Of a DNA stretch of 45,132 nt, positions 30,094 through 38,031 are shown one piece after another. Where the stretch lies: the NCBI GenBank assembly GCA_016213675.1, contig JACQZW010000042.1, forward strand, positions 1 to 45,132, in the 5' to 3' direction. The position numbers and the translations under genes are program-made. Source of the DNA: Acidobacteriota bacterium (GTDB lineage: Bacteria; Acidobacteriota; Thermoanaerobaculia; Thermoanaerobaculales; Thermoanaerobaculaceae). Within the stretch, counting starts at the first letter, position 1; each line of letters starts with the position of its first letter. The notes under the pieces were generated by a model. It was not told the origin of the DNA, did no database searches, and saw only the letters and a program-made list of their open reading frames with translations.

Positions 30094-32124
30094 CTACGAC
30101 ATCTTCTGGATCGCTTCGACCACCTCGGGATTCGCCAGGGTCATGACGTCGCCCGGATCCTTGTGGTCGGCGATCGCCGCCAGCACGCGGCGCATGATCT
30201 TGCCCGACCGCGTCTTCGGCATGTCCGGCACGATCCACACCTTGCCCGGCTTGGCGAACGGCCCGATCTCCCTCGCCAGCGTGTCGGAGATCTTCTGCTC
30301 GAGCTCCTTGCTGGCGGTGTACCCGGGCTTGAGCGAGACGAACATGTGCGGGACCCGGCCCTTGATCGGATCCGGCACCGGCACCACGGCCGCTTCGCCG
30401 ACCTCGGTGACCGTCAGGGCCGCCGACTCCAGCTCCTTGGTGCCGAGCCGGTGACCGGACACGTTGATGACGTCGTCGATGCGTCCGAGGATGCGGAAGT
30501 ACCCGTCGGCGGCGTAGACCGCGCCGTCCCCGGCGAAGTACGGCCAGTCGCGCCAGTCCTTCGACTTGGGGTCCTTGTTGTAGCGGGCGTAGTACTGCCG
30601 GACGAACCGCTCGTCGTCGCCCCAGATGGTGAGCATGCGGCCAGGCCACGGGTTGCGGATGCAGATGTTGCCAGCCTTGCCGGCGCCGCGCGGCAACACG
30701 TTTCCCTCGTCGTCGAAGACCACCGGGTAGATCCCTGGCACCCCTGGGCCGCAACTGCCGGCCTTCATCGGGTGCAGCCCCGGGATGGTCGAGCACAGGA
30801 AGCCGCCCGTCTCGGTCTGCCACCAGGTGTCGACGATGACGGCCTTCCCGTGGCCGACGACCTTGTGGTACCACTTCCACACCTCGGGCTCGATCGGCTC
30901 GCCGACCGTGGTCATGTGCTTGAAGTTGTGGTCGTACTTCAAGGGCAGGTCAGGGTCTGCCCGCCGGAGGGCACGGATCGCCGTCGGCGAGGTGTGGAAG
31001 ATGTTGACGCCGAGCTCCTTGGCCACCCGCCAGGGGCGCCCCGCGTCGGGGTAGTTCGGCACCCCCTCGTAGATCACCGAGGAGGCCGCGAGGGCGAGCG
31101 GCCCGTAGATGATGTAGGAGTGGCCGGTGATCCAGCCGATGTCGGCCATGCACCAGTAGACGTCCTCGGGATGGATGTCCTGGATGTACTTCGAGGTCCC
31201 GGTGACATACGCGAGGTACCCGCCGATCGAGTGCTGGGCGCCCTTCGGCTTGCCGGTCGTCCCCGACGTGTACATGAGGAACAGCGTGCCCTCTGCGGGG
31301 AGCCTCTCCGGTTCGACGATTGCGTGGCGGTACTTCTTGAGGAGGTCGTTGACGATGAAATCGCGCCCCTCGACCATCGGCGTGGCGGCCGAGTACTTGC
31401 CCGGGTAGCGCTGCCAGATCAGGACCTTCTCGATCTTCTGACCCTCCTTCGCCGCCTCGTCGACCGCGATGTCCGCCTTCTCCTTGTGGTCGATGAGCTT
31501 CCCGGCCCGGTAGTAGGCATCTCCGGTGATCAGCACGCGGCTCTTCGCATCCACCGCGCGATCAGCCGCCGCCTTCCCCGAGAAGCCGGAGAAGACCTGC
31601 GAGTGGATCACGCCGAGCCGCGCGCAGGCCAGCATCGTGACCGCGAGGTCGGCCGTCATCGGCATGTGCAGCGTCACCGTGTCGCCGGCCTTCAGACCGC
31701 AGAAGTCGCGCAGCAGCGCGGCAAACTCGTTGACCCTCACGTACAGCTCCTGGAAGGTCATGTGCTGGATCGCCTCGTCCTCCGGCTCGGGGACGAAGTG
31801 GATCGCGGTCTTGTTCCGGTGCTTCGCGAGGTGCCGGTCCACGCAGTTGTAGCTCGCGTTGATCTTGCCGCCGACGAACCACTTCCAGAACGGGGGCTTG
31901 GACTCGTCGAGGATCGTGTGCCAGTACTCGTACCAGTCGAGCAGGTCGGCATACTCCTTGTAGCAGTTCGGGAAGTTCGCCTCCCCGAAGCGCTCGAGGA
32001 CCGTCTCGTCCGTCATGTTCGCCTGGGCGATGAAGCTGGTCGGCGGGTAGATCAGCTCCTCTTCCTTCCAGTGCACCGCGATTTCGGCCTCGGTCACCGC
32101 CTGGTCACGCTTGTCTTCCGCCAT
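30094..32124 (-). CDS. acs: Acetyl-CoA synthetase (AMP-forming)
   Basis: This 676-residue protein is full length for Acs. Landmarks are the N-terminal FWKWFVGGKINASYNCVDRH, the P-loop-like YTSGTTGKPKGA, the A5 motif DTWWQTETGG, the hinge GRIDDVINVSGHRLGT and the A10 motif PKTRSGKIMRR. Lys642 in SGK is the catalytic lysine whose acetylation inactivates Acs in other bacteria. The enzyme converts acetate, ATP and CoA to acetyl-CoA via acetyl-AMP in the cytosol. The operon downstream supplies the matching acetyltransferase, AcuB and the AcuC deacetylase. Upstream lie a porin and an MFS carrier, which plausibly bring acetate into the cell. A GGGAGGC site lies shortly before the ATG. It ends with a canonical terminator. 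Confidence 0.97.
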   Translation of the reverse strand: MAEDKRDQAVTEAEIAVHWKEEELIYPPTSFIAQANMTDETVLERFGEANFPNCYKEYADLLDWYEYWHTILDESKPPFWKWFVGGKINASYNCVDRHLAKHRNKTAIHFVPEPEDEAIQHMTFQELYVRVNEFAALLRDFCGLKAGDTVTLHMPMTADLAVTMLACARLGVIHSQVFSGFSGKAAADRAVDAKSRVLITGDAYYRAGKLIDHKEKADIAVDEAAKEGQKIEKVLIWQRYPGKYSAATPMVEGRDFIVNDLLKKYRHAIVEPERLPAEGTLFLMYTSGTTGKPKGAQHSIGGYLAYVTGTSKYIQDIHPEDVYWCMADIGWITGHSYIIYGPLALAASSVIYEGVPNYPDAGRPWRVAKELGVNIFHTSPTAIRALRRADPDLPLKYDHNFKHMTTVGEPIEPEVWKWYHKVVGHGKAVIVDTWWQTETGGFLCSTIPGLHPMKAGSCGPGVPGIYPVVFDDEGNVLPRGAGKAGNICIRNPWPGRMLTIWGDDERFVRQYYARYNKDPKSKDWRDWPYFAGDGAVYAADGYFRILGRIDDVINVSGHRLGTKELESAALTVTEVGEAAVVPVPDPIKGRVPHMFVSLKPGYTASKELEQKISDTLAREIGPFAKPGKVWIVPDMPKTRSGKIMRRVLAAIADHKDPGDVMTLANPEVVEAIQKMS

Positions 32125-32281
32125 CTACGCCTCCCTCGTTGCGGGTCTGTTCCACAGGGGGCGATGCAAGGGGCCCCCGGGATGGTTCGCTGCTCCGGCG
32201 GGACTGCGCCGCGCTCCCGCTCTACACCCCGAGCGCCCGGCAAACCCGCCAGGGCCGCCGAGCGCCACCGACCAGCCACAG

Positions 32282-33355
32282 CTAGAAGAAGAAGAGCTGG
32301 CACTGCAGCACGAGCTGGTTGCGGTCGGGCGCGCGGTCCTTCTCCAGCTTCGCCCAACCGAGCTTGACGTTGAAGTTGTGGTTCGAGTGCCAGTAGGCCA
32401 GGCCGACCTGTGACACCGTCTCGTCCGCCGTGGCGTCCGCCTTGTAGTTGCGGTTCGCGACCTGGACGAACGGGCCCAGCTTGAGGGCGCTGAAGTAGTA
32501 GGACGCCTCGAAGAGCGTGGCGGTCTGTTCGGGCAGCGTCGTCAGCGTCGTCCCGCCGTCGTACTTGATGACGTCGGCTTGCAGCGTGACGGCGTTCTTC
32601 CCGACCGGCCAGTCGAAGTAGACGTCGAACGCCGGCGCCTGGTAGTCCTCCTGGCGGTCGTAGCTGGCCCCGATCGCGAGGATCTTCTTCTTGCCGAAGT
32701 TGGTGCCGGAGTAGAAGAAGCCGGTCTCCGCCTCGAACGGGTAGTAGACGACCCGGCCGATGGTGCGCAGCGCGTTGCGCGAGTCGGCCTCGCGCGCCCC
32801 CTGGAACACGCCGAGTCGGTACTCGAAATGGTTGCTCGCCAGGTAGCCGCGCGCCTGGACCCCGTAGTCGCGCCCGACGCGGGAGCCGGTCGGCCCTGAA
32901 TGGAGGAACGAGTACGGGCCGTAGTCCACCGGCAACAGCGTGGTCGCCCCCTGCTCGGAGTTGTGCGAGTTGGGCGTGAGCAGCAGGCCCGAATCGATCA
33001 TGATCTTGGGCGAGAACGCGTAGGTGACGATGATGTCCTGCATGAAGATCGTCCCGTCGTTCTTCTTGCCCGTCGCGTCGGCCTTGCCCAGGTTGGGGCT
33101 GTCCGTCTCGACGAAGAACGACAGCTTGTCGCCGATCTTCCCGCCCATCAGGATGCGCATGCGGCGGACGAAGAGGTTCTGGGTCGTGCCCTCGCCGTCC
33201 GCGGTGTCGATCCACTCCCCCTGCGGCTGGGTGAGCAGGCCGAACTTGATTGACGACTTGCCGTCCTTGGAGGCGATCTCGAACTGCCCCTGCGCCGGCA
33301 GCGCCGCGACGACCGCCAGCACCATGCACCCGAGAGTCAGCCGGTTCACGCTCAT
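32282..33355 (-). CDS. Outer-membrane porin (phosphate-selective porin O/P-like)
   Basis: This 357-residue protein has a signal peptide (MSVNRLTLGCMVLAVVAALPAQG, mature start near QFEIAS). A beta-barrel pattern of alternating residues follows, with TQNLFVRRMRILMGGKIGDKLSFFVETDSPNLG near the start and VSQVGLAYWHSNHNFNVKLGWAKLEKD near the end. The C-terminus is QLFFF, with the terminal Phe expected for BAM insertion. The fold resembles OprO/OprP-type porins, but phosphate specificity should not be assumed. AAGGAG lies seven bases before the ATG at 33355; the frame stays open further upstream into the MFS gene but without support. It starts 25 bases after the MFS stop and precedes acs by 157 bases, so it may be the outer-membrane entry for acetate or related acids. 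Confidence 0.85.
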   Translation of the reverse strand: MSVNRLTLGCMVLAVVAALPAQGQFEIASKDGKSSIKFGLLTQPQGEWIDTADGEGTTQNLFVRRMRILMGGKIGDKLSFFVETDSPNLGKADATGKKNDGTIFMQDIIVTYAFSPKIMIDSGLLLTPNSHNSEQGATTLLPVDYGPYSFLHSGPTGSRVGRDYGVQARGYLASNHFEYRLGVFQGAREADSRNALRTIGRVVYYPFEAETGFFYSGTNFGKKKILAIGASYDRQEDYQAPAFDVYFDWPVGKNAVTLQADVIKYDGGTTLTTLPEQTATLFEASYYFSALKLGPFVQVANRNYKADATADETVSQVGLAYWHSNHNFNVKLGWAKLEKDRAPDRNQLVLQCQLFFF

Positions 33356-33380
33356 CTCATCGCTCCTTCCCGCCACCGCC

Positions 33381-34631
33381 TCACGCACGTCGTTCCGCCG
33401 GCAGTGCCGGTCGCTTGGCCAGGAACTCGAAGACCAGGGCAATCACGGCCAGGACCGCCGCCGTGTAGAACGCGGCCTTGTAGTCCTTGTACTTGTCGAA
33501 GAGCGCGCCGCCGATCTTCGGCCCGATGATGCCCGCCACCCCATAGGCGGTGAACAGGAGGCCATAGTTGATCCCAGCGTTCTTCGTTCCCCAGAAATCG
33601 GCGGTCGTCGAGGCGTTCACGGAGAGCTGCGTCCCGAAACACCAGTAGACGACGAAGACCATCACGTAGAGCATCGCCACGTTGTTGCCGGAGAGGTAGA
33701 GCAGCGGCATCGCGGCGGCGGACACGCCGATCATCAGCCGCAAGACGTTGAGGCGTCCGAGTGCGTCGGACATCCACCCCGAGAGCACTCGGCCCGAGGC
33801 GCTGCCGACGGCGCCGACGAAAAGCGTCATCGTCTGCAGGGCCTCGCTCGAGATCTTCATGCTCTTCGCGAAGGGAACCAACTGGCTGATCACCATGAGG
33901 CCGGCCGAGCACCCCAGAGCATAGGCGACCCACATGAACCACGCGGGCGCAGTGCGCCACATCTCGCCCGGCGAGAACTCGTACGTGGTCGCCGCCGACT
34001 TGGACGCCGGAGCCGGCACCCAGCCCGGCGGGCGGTAGCCGGCCGGAGGGTTCTTCAACAGGAACGCCCCGACGAGCGTCATGGCGAAGAAGACGACGCC
34101 CAGGACCGCGAACGTGGTGCGCCAGCCGTAGGTCGGGATCAGCCACAGGTTGGCCATCGGCCCGAAGATCGCCGACCCGCCGCCGTAGCCGGCGACGGCC
34201 AGCCCGACAGCCAGGCCGCGCTTGTCCGGGAACCACTTGGCCATGACCGGGATCGGGGTCGCGTAGCCGAAGCCGTTCCCGACGCCGACGAGCACGCCGA
34301 AGCAGACGATCAGGTAGGTCAGGCTGCTCGTCTTCGTGCAGAGCAGGAAGCCCAGCGTGAGGAGCACGCTGCCCACCAGAGAGATCCGGAAGGGACCGAG
34401 CCGATCCTGCAGCCGGCCCGCGACGATGAAGCTCAGTGCGAAGACGACGATGGCGACCGTGAACACCGTCGAGGTATCCGCCCTGGTCCAGCCGAACTCC
34501 TTCTCGAGAGGCGCCACGAAGACGCTCCAGGCGTAGAGCGAGCCGAGGGCGAGGTTCATGCACAGCCCGCCCACCACGTGCCACCACCGGTTCAGGTGCG
34601 TCTCGTGCGGAGCTTGAGCCGTCGCGCTCAT
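33381..34631 (-). CDS. MFS transporter, oxalate/formate antiporter (OFA) family
   Basis: This 416-residue protein has 12 predicted helices. The N-terminal LNRWWHVVGGLCMNLALGSLYAWSVFVAPLEKEFGW is the OFA-family opening, where the LGSLYAWSVF motif is conserved. MAKWFPDKRGLAVGLAVAGYGGG and MSDALGRLNVLRL are the MFS loop motifs. OFA members exchange or import small mono- and dicarboxylates (oxalate, formate, pyruvate, possibly acetate or lactate). It is the first full gene of the minus-strand run leading to the porin and acs, so an acetate or monocarboxylate importer is plausible. The ATG at 34631 lies after a weak GGGG site and overlaps the stop of a short upstream frame (ATGA). The long AT-rich region upstream holds its likely promoter. 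Confidence 0.92.
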   Translation of the reverse strand: MSATAQAPHETHLNRWWHVVGGLCMNLALGSLYAWSVFVAPLEKEFGWTRADTSTVFTVAIVVFALSFIVAGRLQDRLGPFRISLVGSVLLTLGFLLCTKTSSLTYLIVCFGVLVGVGNGFGYATPIPVMAKWFPDKRGLAVGLAVAGYGGGSAIFGPMANLWLIPTYGWRTTFAVLGVVFFAMTLVGAFLLKNPPAGYRPPGWVPAPASKSAATTYEFSPGEMWRTAPAWFMWVAYALGCSAGLMVISQLVPFAKSMKISSEALQTMTLFVGAVGSASGRVLSGWMSDALGRLNVLRLMIGVSAAAMPLLYLSGNNVAMLYVMVFVVYWCFGTQLSVNASTTADFWGTKNAGINYGLLFTAYGVAGIIGPKIGGALFDKYKDYKAAFYTAAVLAVIALVFEFLAKRPALPAERRA

Positions 34632-34906
34632 GAGCCGGCCCCGCCTCTCTCGTCGCCCGACGAGCCCACGCGGAAGCACCGTGGCCCACCGGCTCGGCCG
34701 GTCGGGACCTGTCGGTCGCCTGCAGACCGGCCGGCGCCCCGGCGTGGGCCACATCCCGAACCGGATCGGACGAGTGGTGCACCAACGAAGACGAGCCAGC
34801 GCTGCATCGTTCCCCCCAGTCGCGACGCACCCCGGCCGGGGTACGTCCTGCCCGTACCGCGATCACTGCCGAACGTCGAGTCTTCCATCCCGCATTGTTG
34901 ACGATG
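34632..34906 (-). promoter_or_regulatory. Long GC-rich leader of the MFS gene
   Basis: If transcription starts near 34900, the MFS mRNA has a leader of about 270 bases. It contains self-complementary words (CCCCGGCCGGGG near 34830) and a small open frame from 34888 (or an internal ATG following GGGGGGAACG) whose TGA overlaps the MFS ATG. No known riboswitch is recognised. This could be a coupled leader peptide or a structured leader. Confidence 0.3.
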
Positions 34907-34935
34907 AAATTACGGACTGATTTCACGTCTGTCAA
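34907..34935 (-). promoter_or_regulatory. Candidate vegetative promoter of the MFS-porin-acs operon
   Basis: The minus strand carries a perfect TTGACA -35 (34935-34930), 17 bases, then TAATTT (34912-34907, three of six). It borders the most AT-rich stretch of the window and points toward the MFS gene. A start site near 34900 would follow. Confidence 0.5.
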
Positions 34936-35065
34936 GAGGGCAGGCATGTCGAATTGCAATTTACTTAAAACATTTATTTACAATTACTTACATGTCATAC
35001 TGAAGTCACAATCATGTGAAAAGCAACTCATATACGAGCAACTCACTTAGTGAATTGTCGTTCAA
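34936..35065 (-). promoter_or_regulatory. AT-rich regulatory island with direct and inverted repeats
   Basis: This ~130-bp stretch is strongly AT-rich while everything around it is GC-rich. It contains the palindrome TCACAATCATGTGA (35006-35019), a 9-bp direct repeat AGCAACTCA (35022-35030 and 35037-35045, period 15) and repeated GTAA-type words around 34960-34993. It contains no gene. With the promoter at 34935-34907 it completes the 493-bp gap between the glycosyltransferase stop and the MFS start, and looks like an upstream activator-binding region. Confidence 0.5.
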
Positions 35066-35124
35066 TTCTTGCAGTACAAACTCTCGATGCTCGTGCGGAC
35101 CAGGCTGTGCGCCCCGCGGCGGGA

Positions 35125-36639
35125 CTACCGTGACCCGGTGCCGGACTCGCCGGCCGCGCCGAACCGGAGCACGGTGATACCGACGCCGGCCGGGTAGCTC
35201 GCCGAGTCGGCGAGCACCGCGCACGGCGCAACGCCGGACTCCCAGACCCCGGCAGCCCGTGGCGAGCGGGACAGCACGACCCACCAGGAACCCCCGGGCT
35301 CCGGCCGATTCCGCCGGCAATCGAGGAGCTCGGTGACGGGATCGACGGCCCGCGTGGTGCGGACGTCGAGGTCCTCGCGGCGGAGGTACCGCCGGACCGG
35401 CCAGGCGTTGAACCACGGGTCGAGCACGACGCGGTCGCCCGGTCGGGCCCGGGCCTCGAGCGCGGCGACCGCTCCCCGCCAGTCCTCCTTCGCGCCGCCC
35501 AGCCCCAGCGTCCATCCCGCCGTCCCCACCACGCTCACCGCCAGGAGTGCGCCGACCGCCAGGGCGGCCGCGCGGCGGGGCAACCCCAGGAGGCCCGCAA
35601 CCAGAACGAGCAGCAGCAGCGGCTGGACGATCCCGAGGTAGCGCTCGCCGTACATCGGCACTGCCAGCGACACGACGAACGGCACCGCGAAGACGACGAG
35701 GACCACTCCGGCGGCGTGGCGCACGGTGGCCGCGGCCACCACCCCGTGAGCCTGCCGCCGGGCGATCCACAGACCGGCGGCACCGAGCAGGCCGAGCCCG
35801 AACACCGCCACCAGCGCCGGCCAGGCATGCAGGAACGCGGCGACCGGGTCGGCCTTCATCGCCACCGTCGACGGCACCACCGCGAAACCGAAGAGGAACC
35901 GGAACCACGCGTACGGCAGCACACCGGGGAGCGACTGGTGAAACTGCTGCCCGCCGGAGGCGGCCAGGGTGCCGACTACCGCGAGCCAGGGCGCGAACAG
36001 CGCGCCGATTCCGGCGTGCACCAGGACCAGCCGCCGCCACGAGTCCCCTGCACCCCGCCCCGACGCGAGCCGAACGGCACGCACCAGCGCACTGCCGCCG
36101 AGGACGAAGGCCAGGTAGTAGTGGGTGTAGAGCCCCGCGGCCCCAACGGCGAGGAGGGCGAGCTGAACGGTCGGACCGCGGTCGCGCGCCGCCCGTTCCT
36201 CGAGCATGAAGACGGCGAGCGCGAGCAGGGTGGCGAGGGAGTACATCCGCGCCTCCTGCGCGAAGTAGACCTGGTACGGCGAGACCGCCAGCAGGGCCGT
36301 CCCGAGCACGGCCTTCCCCGCCCCGAACCGTCGCGCCAGCCACCACGCGGCGAGCGCGAGCACAATGATCGAGAGCAGCGCGGAAAGGCCGCGCAGCCAC
36401 GCGTCGGAGTCTCCCCACCGCATCCACAGGTGCAGCAGGACGTAGTAGAGCGGCGGTGTGTGCGCGTCGCCGACGTGCCCGGAGACCAGCGTCGCGACCG
36501 GCTGGCGGGCCACGGCGACGCCGTACGACTCGTCGAGCCAGAAGCTGGTGCGGTCGAGGGCGATCACGCGCAACGCGGCCCCCGCGAGAACGGTCGCGAG
36601 GAGCGCCGCCACCGCCGGCCGGGTGAGCCGCGCCGTCAC
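35125..36639 (-). CDS. GT39/ArnT-like polytopic glycosyltransferase
   Basis: This 504-residue protein has about 11-12 membrane helices. After the first helix comes RTSFWLDESYGVA, where Asp36 (LDES) is the catalytic acid position of the GT-C fold. AHTPPLYYVLLHLW and SPYQVYFAQEARMYSLATLLALA are further signatures of the PMT/ArnT/YkcB group. Such enzymes transfer a sugar from a polyprenyl-phosphate donor to lipids or proteins on the outer face of the inner membrane. The C-terminal ~130 residues form a soluble domain (DWRGAVAALEARARPGDRVVLDPWF, then WWVVLSRSPRAAGVWE). The GTG start overlaps the stop of the alpha/beta hydrolase (GTGA), so the two are coupled. The sugar and acceptor are unknown. 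Confidence 0.9.
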   Translation of the reverse strand: MTARLTRPAVAALLATVLAGAALRVIALDRTSFWLDESYGVAVARQPVATLVSGHVGDAHTPPLYYVLLHLWMRWGDSDAWLRGLSALLSIIVLALAAWWLARRFGAGKAVLGTALLAVSPYQVYFAQEARMYSLATLLALAVFMLEERAARDRGPTVQLALLAVGAAGLYTHYYLAFVLGGSALVRAVRLASGRGAGDSWRRLVLVHAGIGALFAPWLAVVGTLAASGGQQFHQSLPGVLPYAWFRFLFGFAVVPSTVAMKADPVAAFLHAWPALVAVFGLGLLGAAGLWIARRQAHGVVAAATVRHAAGVVLVVFAVPFVVSLAVPMYGERYLGIVQPLLLLVLVAGLLGLPRRAAALAVGALLAVSVVGTAGWTLGLGGAKEDWRGAVAALEARARPGDRVVLDPWFNAWPVRRYLRREDLDVRTTRAVDPVTELLDCRRNRPEPGGSWWVVLSRSPRAAGVWESGVAPCAVLADSASYPAGVGITVLRFGAAGESGTGSR

Positions 36640-37478
36640 GACGAGCCCCGCGCGCCAGGGGACATCGCGAAGGTGGCCGCCAGGAACTCCCGCAGCGCCG
36701 CCTGGGCCGAGGCGCTCGCGGTCACCCCGCCGTCATTGTGACCGCCGGCGAGGCGCACCAGCCGCTTCGGCCCGGGGGCGGCGCCGAGGAGCCGCTCCGC
36801 CATCGCGAACGGCACGATCTCGTCGTCCGGCGAGTGCAGGACCAGCAGCGGGCAACCCAGCACGGGGACGCGGGCGAGGCTGTCGTAGCGAACCCGGGTG
36901 ATCATGAACCCCGGCACGAACGGGTAGTGGACGCGCGCCATCGCGGCGATGCTGGTGAACGTCGACTCGACGACGACCGCGGCGGGACGGTGCCGGGTCG
37001 CGGCCTCGATGGCGACGGCGCCGCCGAGCGACTCGCCGAAGAAGACGGTGCTCGCGGCCGAGATCCCGCGTGTCCCCAGGAACGCGACGGCCGCATCCAT
37101 GTCGCGGGTGGTGCCGGCCTCGCTCGGCCTGCCCCCGCTGCGGCCGTAACCGCGGTAGTCGAAGAGCAACACGCCCAGAGCCAACCGGTGGAAGAGCCGC
37201 GCGTGGTCGAGCCGCTCGGCGACCGTCCCGGCGTTGCCGTGGCAGACGATCACGGCACGCCCGGCCGGGTCGCCGGCGGGGATCCACCACGCGTGCAGCC
37301 GCACCGAGTCGGCGGTCACGAGCTCGACGTCCTCGAAGGCCAGGCCGGCGTCCGCGGGCGTGCCCGCCAGCGTCCGGCCGGGGAAGAAGACGAGCGCCTC
37401 CTGGCGCGCGAACATCAACGCGAGCAGCGCCACGACGACCAGCGCGACGGCGCCGAGGGCGACGGCCACCGCCTTCAC
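36636..37478 (-). CDS. Membrane-anchored alpha/beta hydrolase (BEM46/YfhR-like)
   Basis: This 280-residue protein has an N-terminal membrane anchor (about residues 3-25, AVAVALGAVALVVVALLALMF) followed by QEALVFFPGRTL, the usual opening of the BEM46/YfhR group. The oxyanion motif is CHGNAGT and the nucleophile Ser150 lies in FFGESLGGAV. The acid is Asp218 or Asp219 in HSPDDEIVPF and the base is His247 in AGGHNDG. FDYRGYGRSGG is also typical. The start is a GTG at 37478 with AGGGA five bases upstream; the frame continues open upstream without support. Substrates of this group are mostly unknown esters or lipids. It is translationally coupled to the downstream glycosyltransferase, hinting at a shared role in envelope lipid or glycan metabolism. 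Confidence 0.9.
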   Translation of the reverse strand: MKAVAVALGAVALVVVALLALMFARQEALVFFPGRTLAGTPADAGLAFEDVELVTADSVRLHAWWIPAGDPAGRAVIVCHGNAGTVAERLDHARLFHRLALGVLLFDYRGYGRSGGRPSEAGTTRDMDAAVAFLGTRGISAASTVFFGESLGGAVAIEAATRHRPAAVVVESTFTSIAAMARVHYPFVPGFMITRVRYDSLARVPVLGCPLLVLHSPDDEIVPFAMAERLLGAAPGPKRLVRLAGGHNDGGVTASASAQAALREFLAATFAMSPGARGSS

Positions 37479-37558
37479 GCCGTCCCTGCCCGCGCCCGTT
37501 GCCGTGCCACGAGCCCCGACCGACCGCTCCGCAGCGTCGCGCGAGTCATGCGGCCGGC

Positions 37559-38020
37559 TCAGCCGTGGACCAGCGCGACGATCGGCTCGAGACCGTCCCG
37601 GTCGACGTCGTCGAAGTGGGCGGGGTGGCCGGAGTCGACGTCGAGCACGCCCACCACCGCCCCGTCGCGGTTGCGCAGCGGTACGACGATCTCCGAGCGC
37701 GAGCGCGGGTCGCAGGCGATGTGGCCGGGAAACGCGTGGACGTCTTCGACGATCACCGTCTCGCCGCGGTCGATCGCCGCCCAGCACACCCCGGTGTGGG
37801 CGGCGAGGACGAGACAGGCGAGCGGGCCCTGGTACGGCCCGACGGTGAGCTCGCCGTCGCGCAGCAGATAGAAGCCGGTCCACGAGAAGCCGCGCATCTT
37901 GGCGTGCAGCACCGCGGCGATGGTCGCCATCCGCGCCGTGGGGTCGGCGGTCTTGACGACCAGCTCCCCGAGCTGCGCCGCCAGGCGCCGGAACCGCTCC
38001 CGCTTGACTCCAGGCTCCAT
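37559..38020 (-). CDS. msrC: Free methionine-(R)-sulfoxide reductase (fRMsr, GAF fold)
   Basis: This 153-residue single GAF-domain protein contains GFYLLRDGELTVGPYQG and DVHAFPGHIACDPRSRSEIVVPL, specific to fRMsr/YebR enzymes. The three catalytic-site cysteines are Cys69, Cys79 and Cys103; their spacings (10 and 24) equal those of the E. coli enzyme (Cys84/94/118). It reduces free Met-R-sulfoxide in the cytosol with electrons from thioredoxin. GGAGG stands five to six bases before the ATG at 38020. It starts 11 bases after the spermidine-synthase-like gene, which suggests co-transcription, and is 80 bases upstream of the alpha/beta hydrolase. One small change is ACLVLAAHTGVCWAA, where GVCG is more usual. 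Confidence 0.94.
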   Translation of the reverse strand: MEPGVKRERFRRLAAQLGELVVKTADPTARMATIAAVLHAKMRGFSWTGFYLLRDGELTVGPYQGPLACLVLAAHTGVCWAAIDRGETVIVEDVHAFPGHIACDPRSRSEIVVPLRNRDGAVVGVLDVDSGHPAHFDDVDRDGLEPIVALVHG

Positions 38021-38031
38021 CCGCCCCTCCT

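Noticed and set aside
30025..32367. 780-residue plus-strand frame opposite acs
   Set aside because: No recognisable domain; mirrors the codon structure of acs; sense strand is unambiguous.
32282..33355. Naming the porin phosphate-specific (OprP)
   Set aside because: Fold similarity only; its neighbours are acetate-use genes and no phosphate genes or Pho box are visible.
35006..35019. CRP binding site
   Set aside because: TCACA-N4-TGTGA has the half-sites in the reverse order and a 4-base spacer, unlike TGTGA-N6-TCACA.
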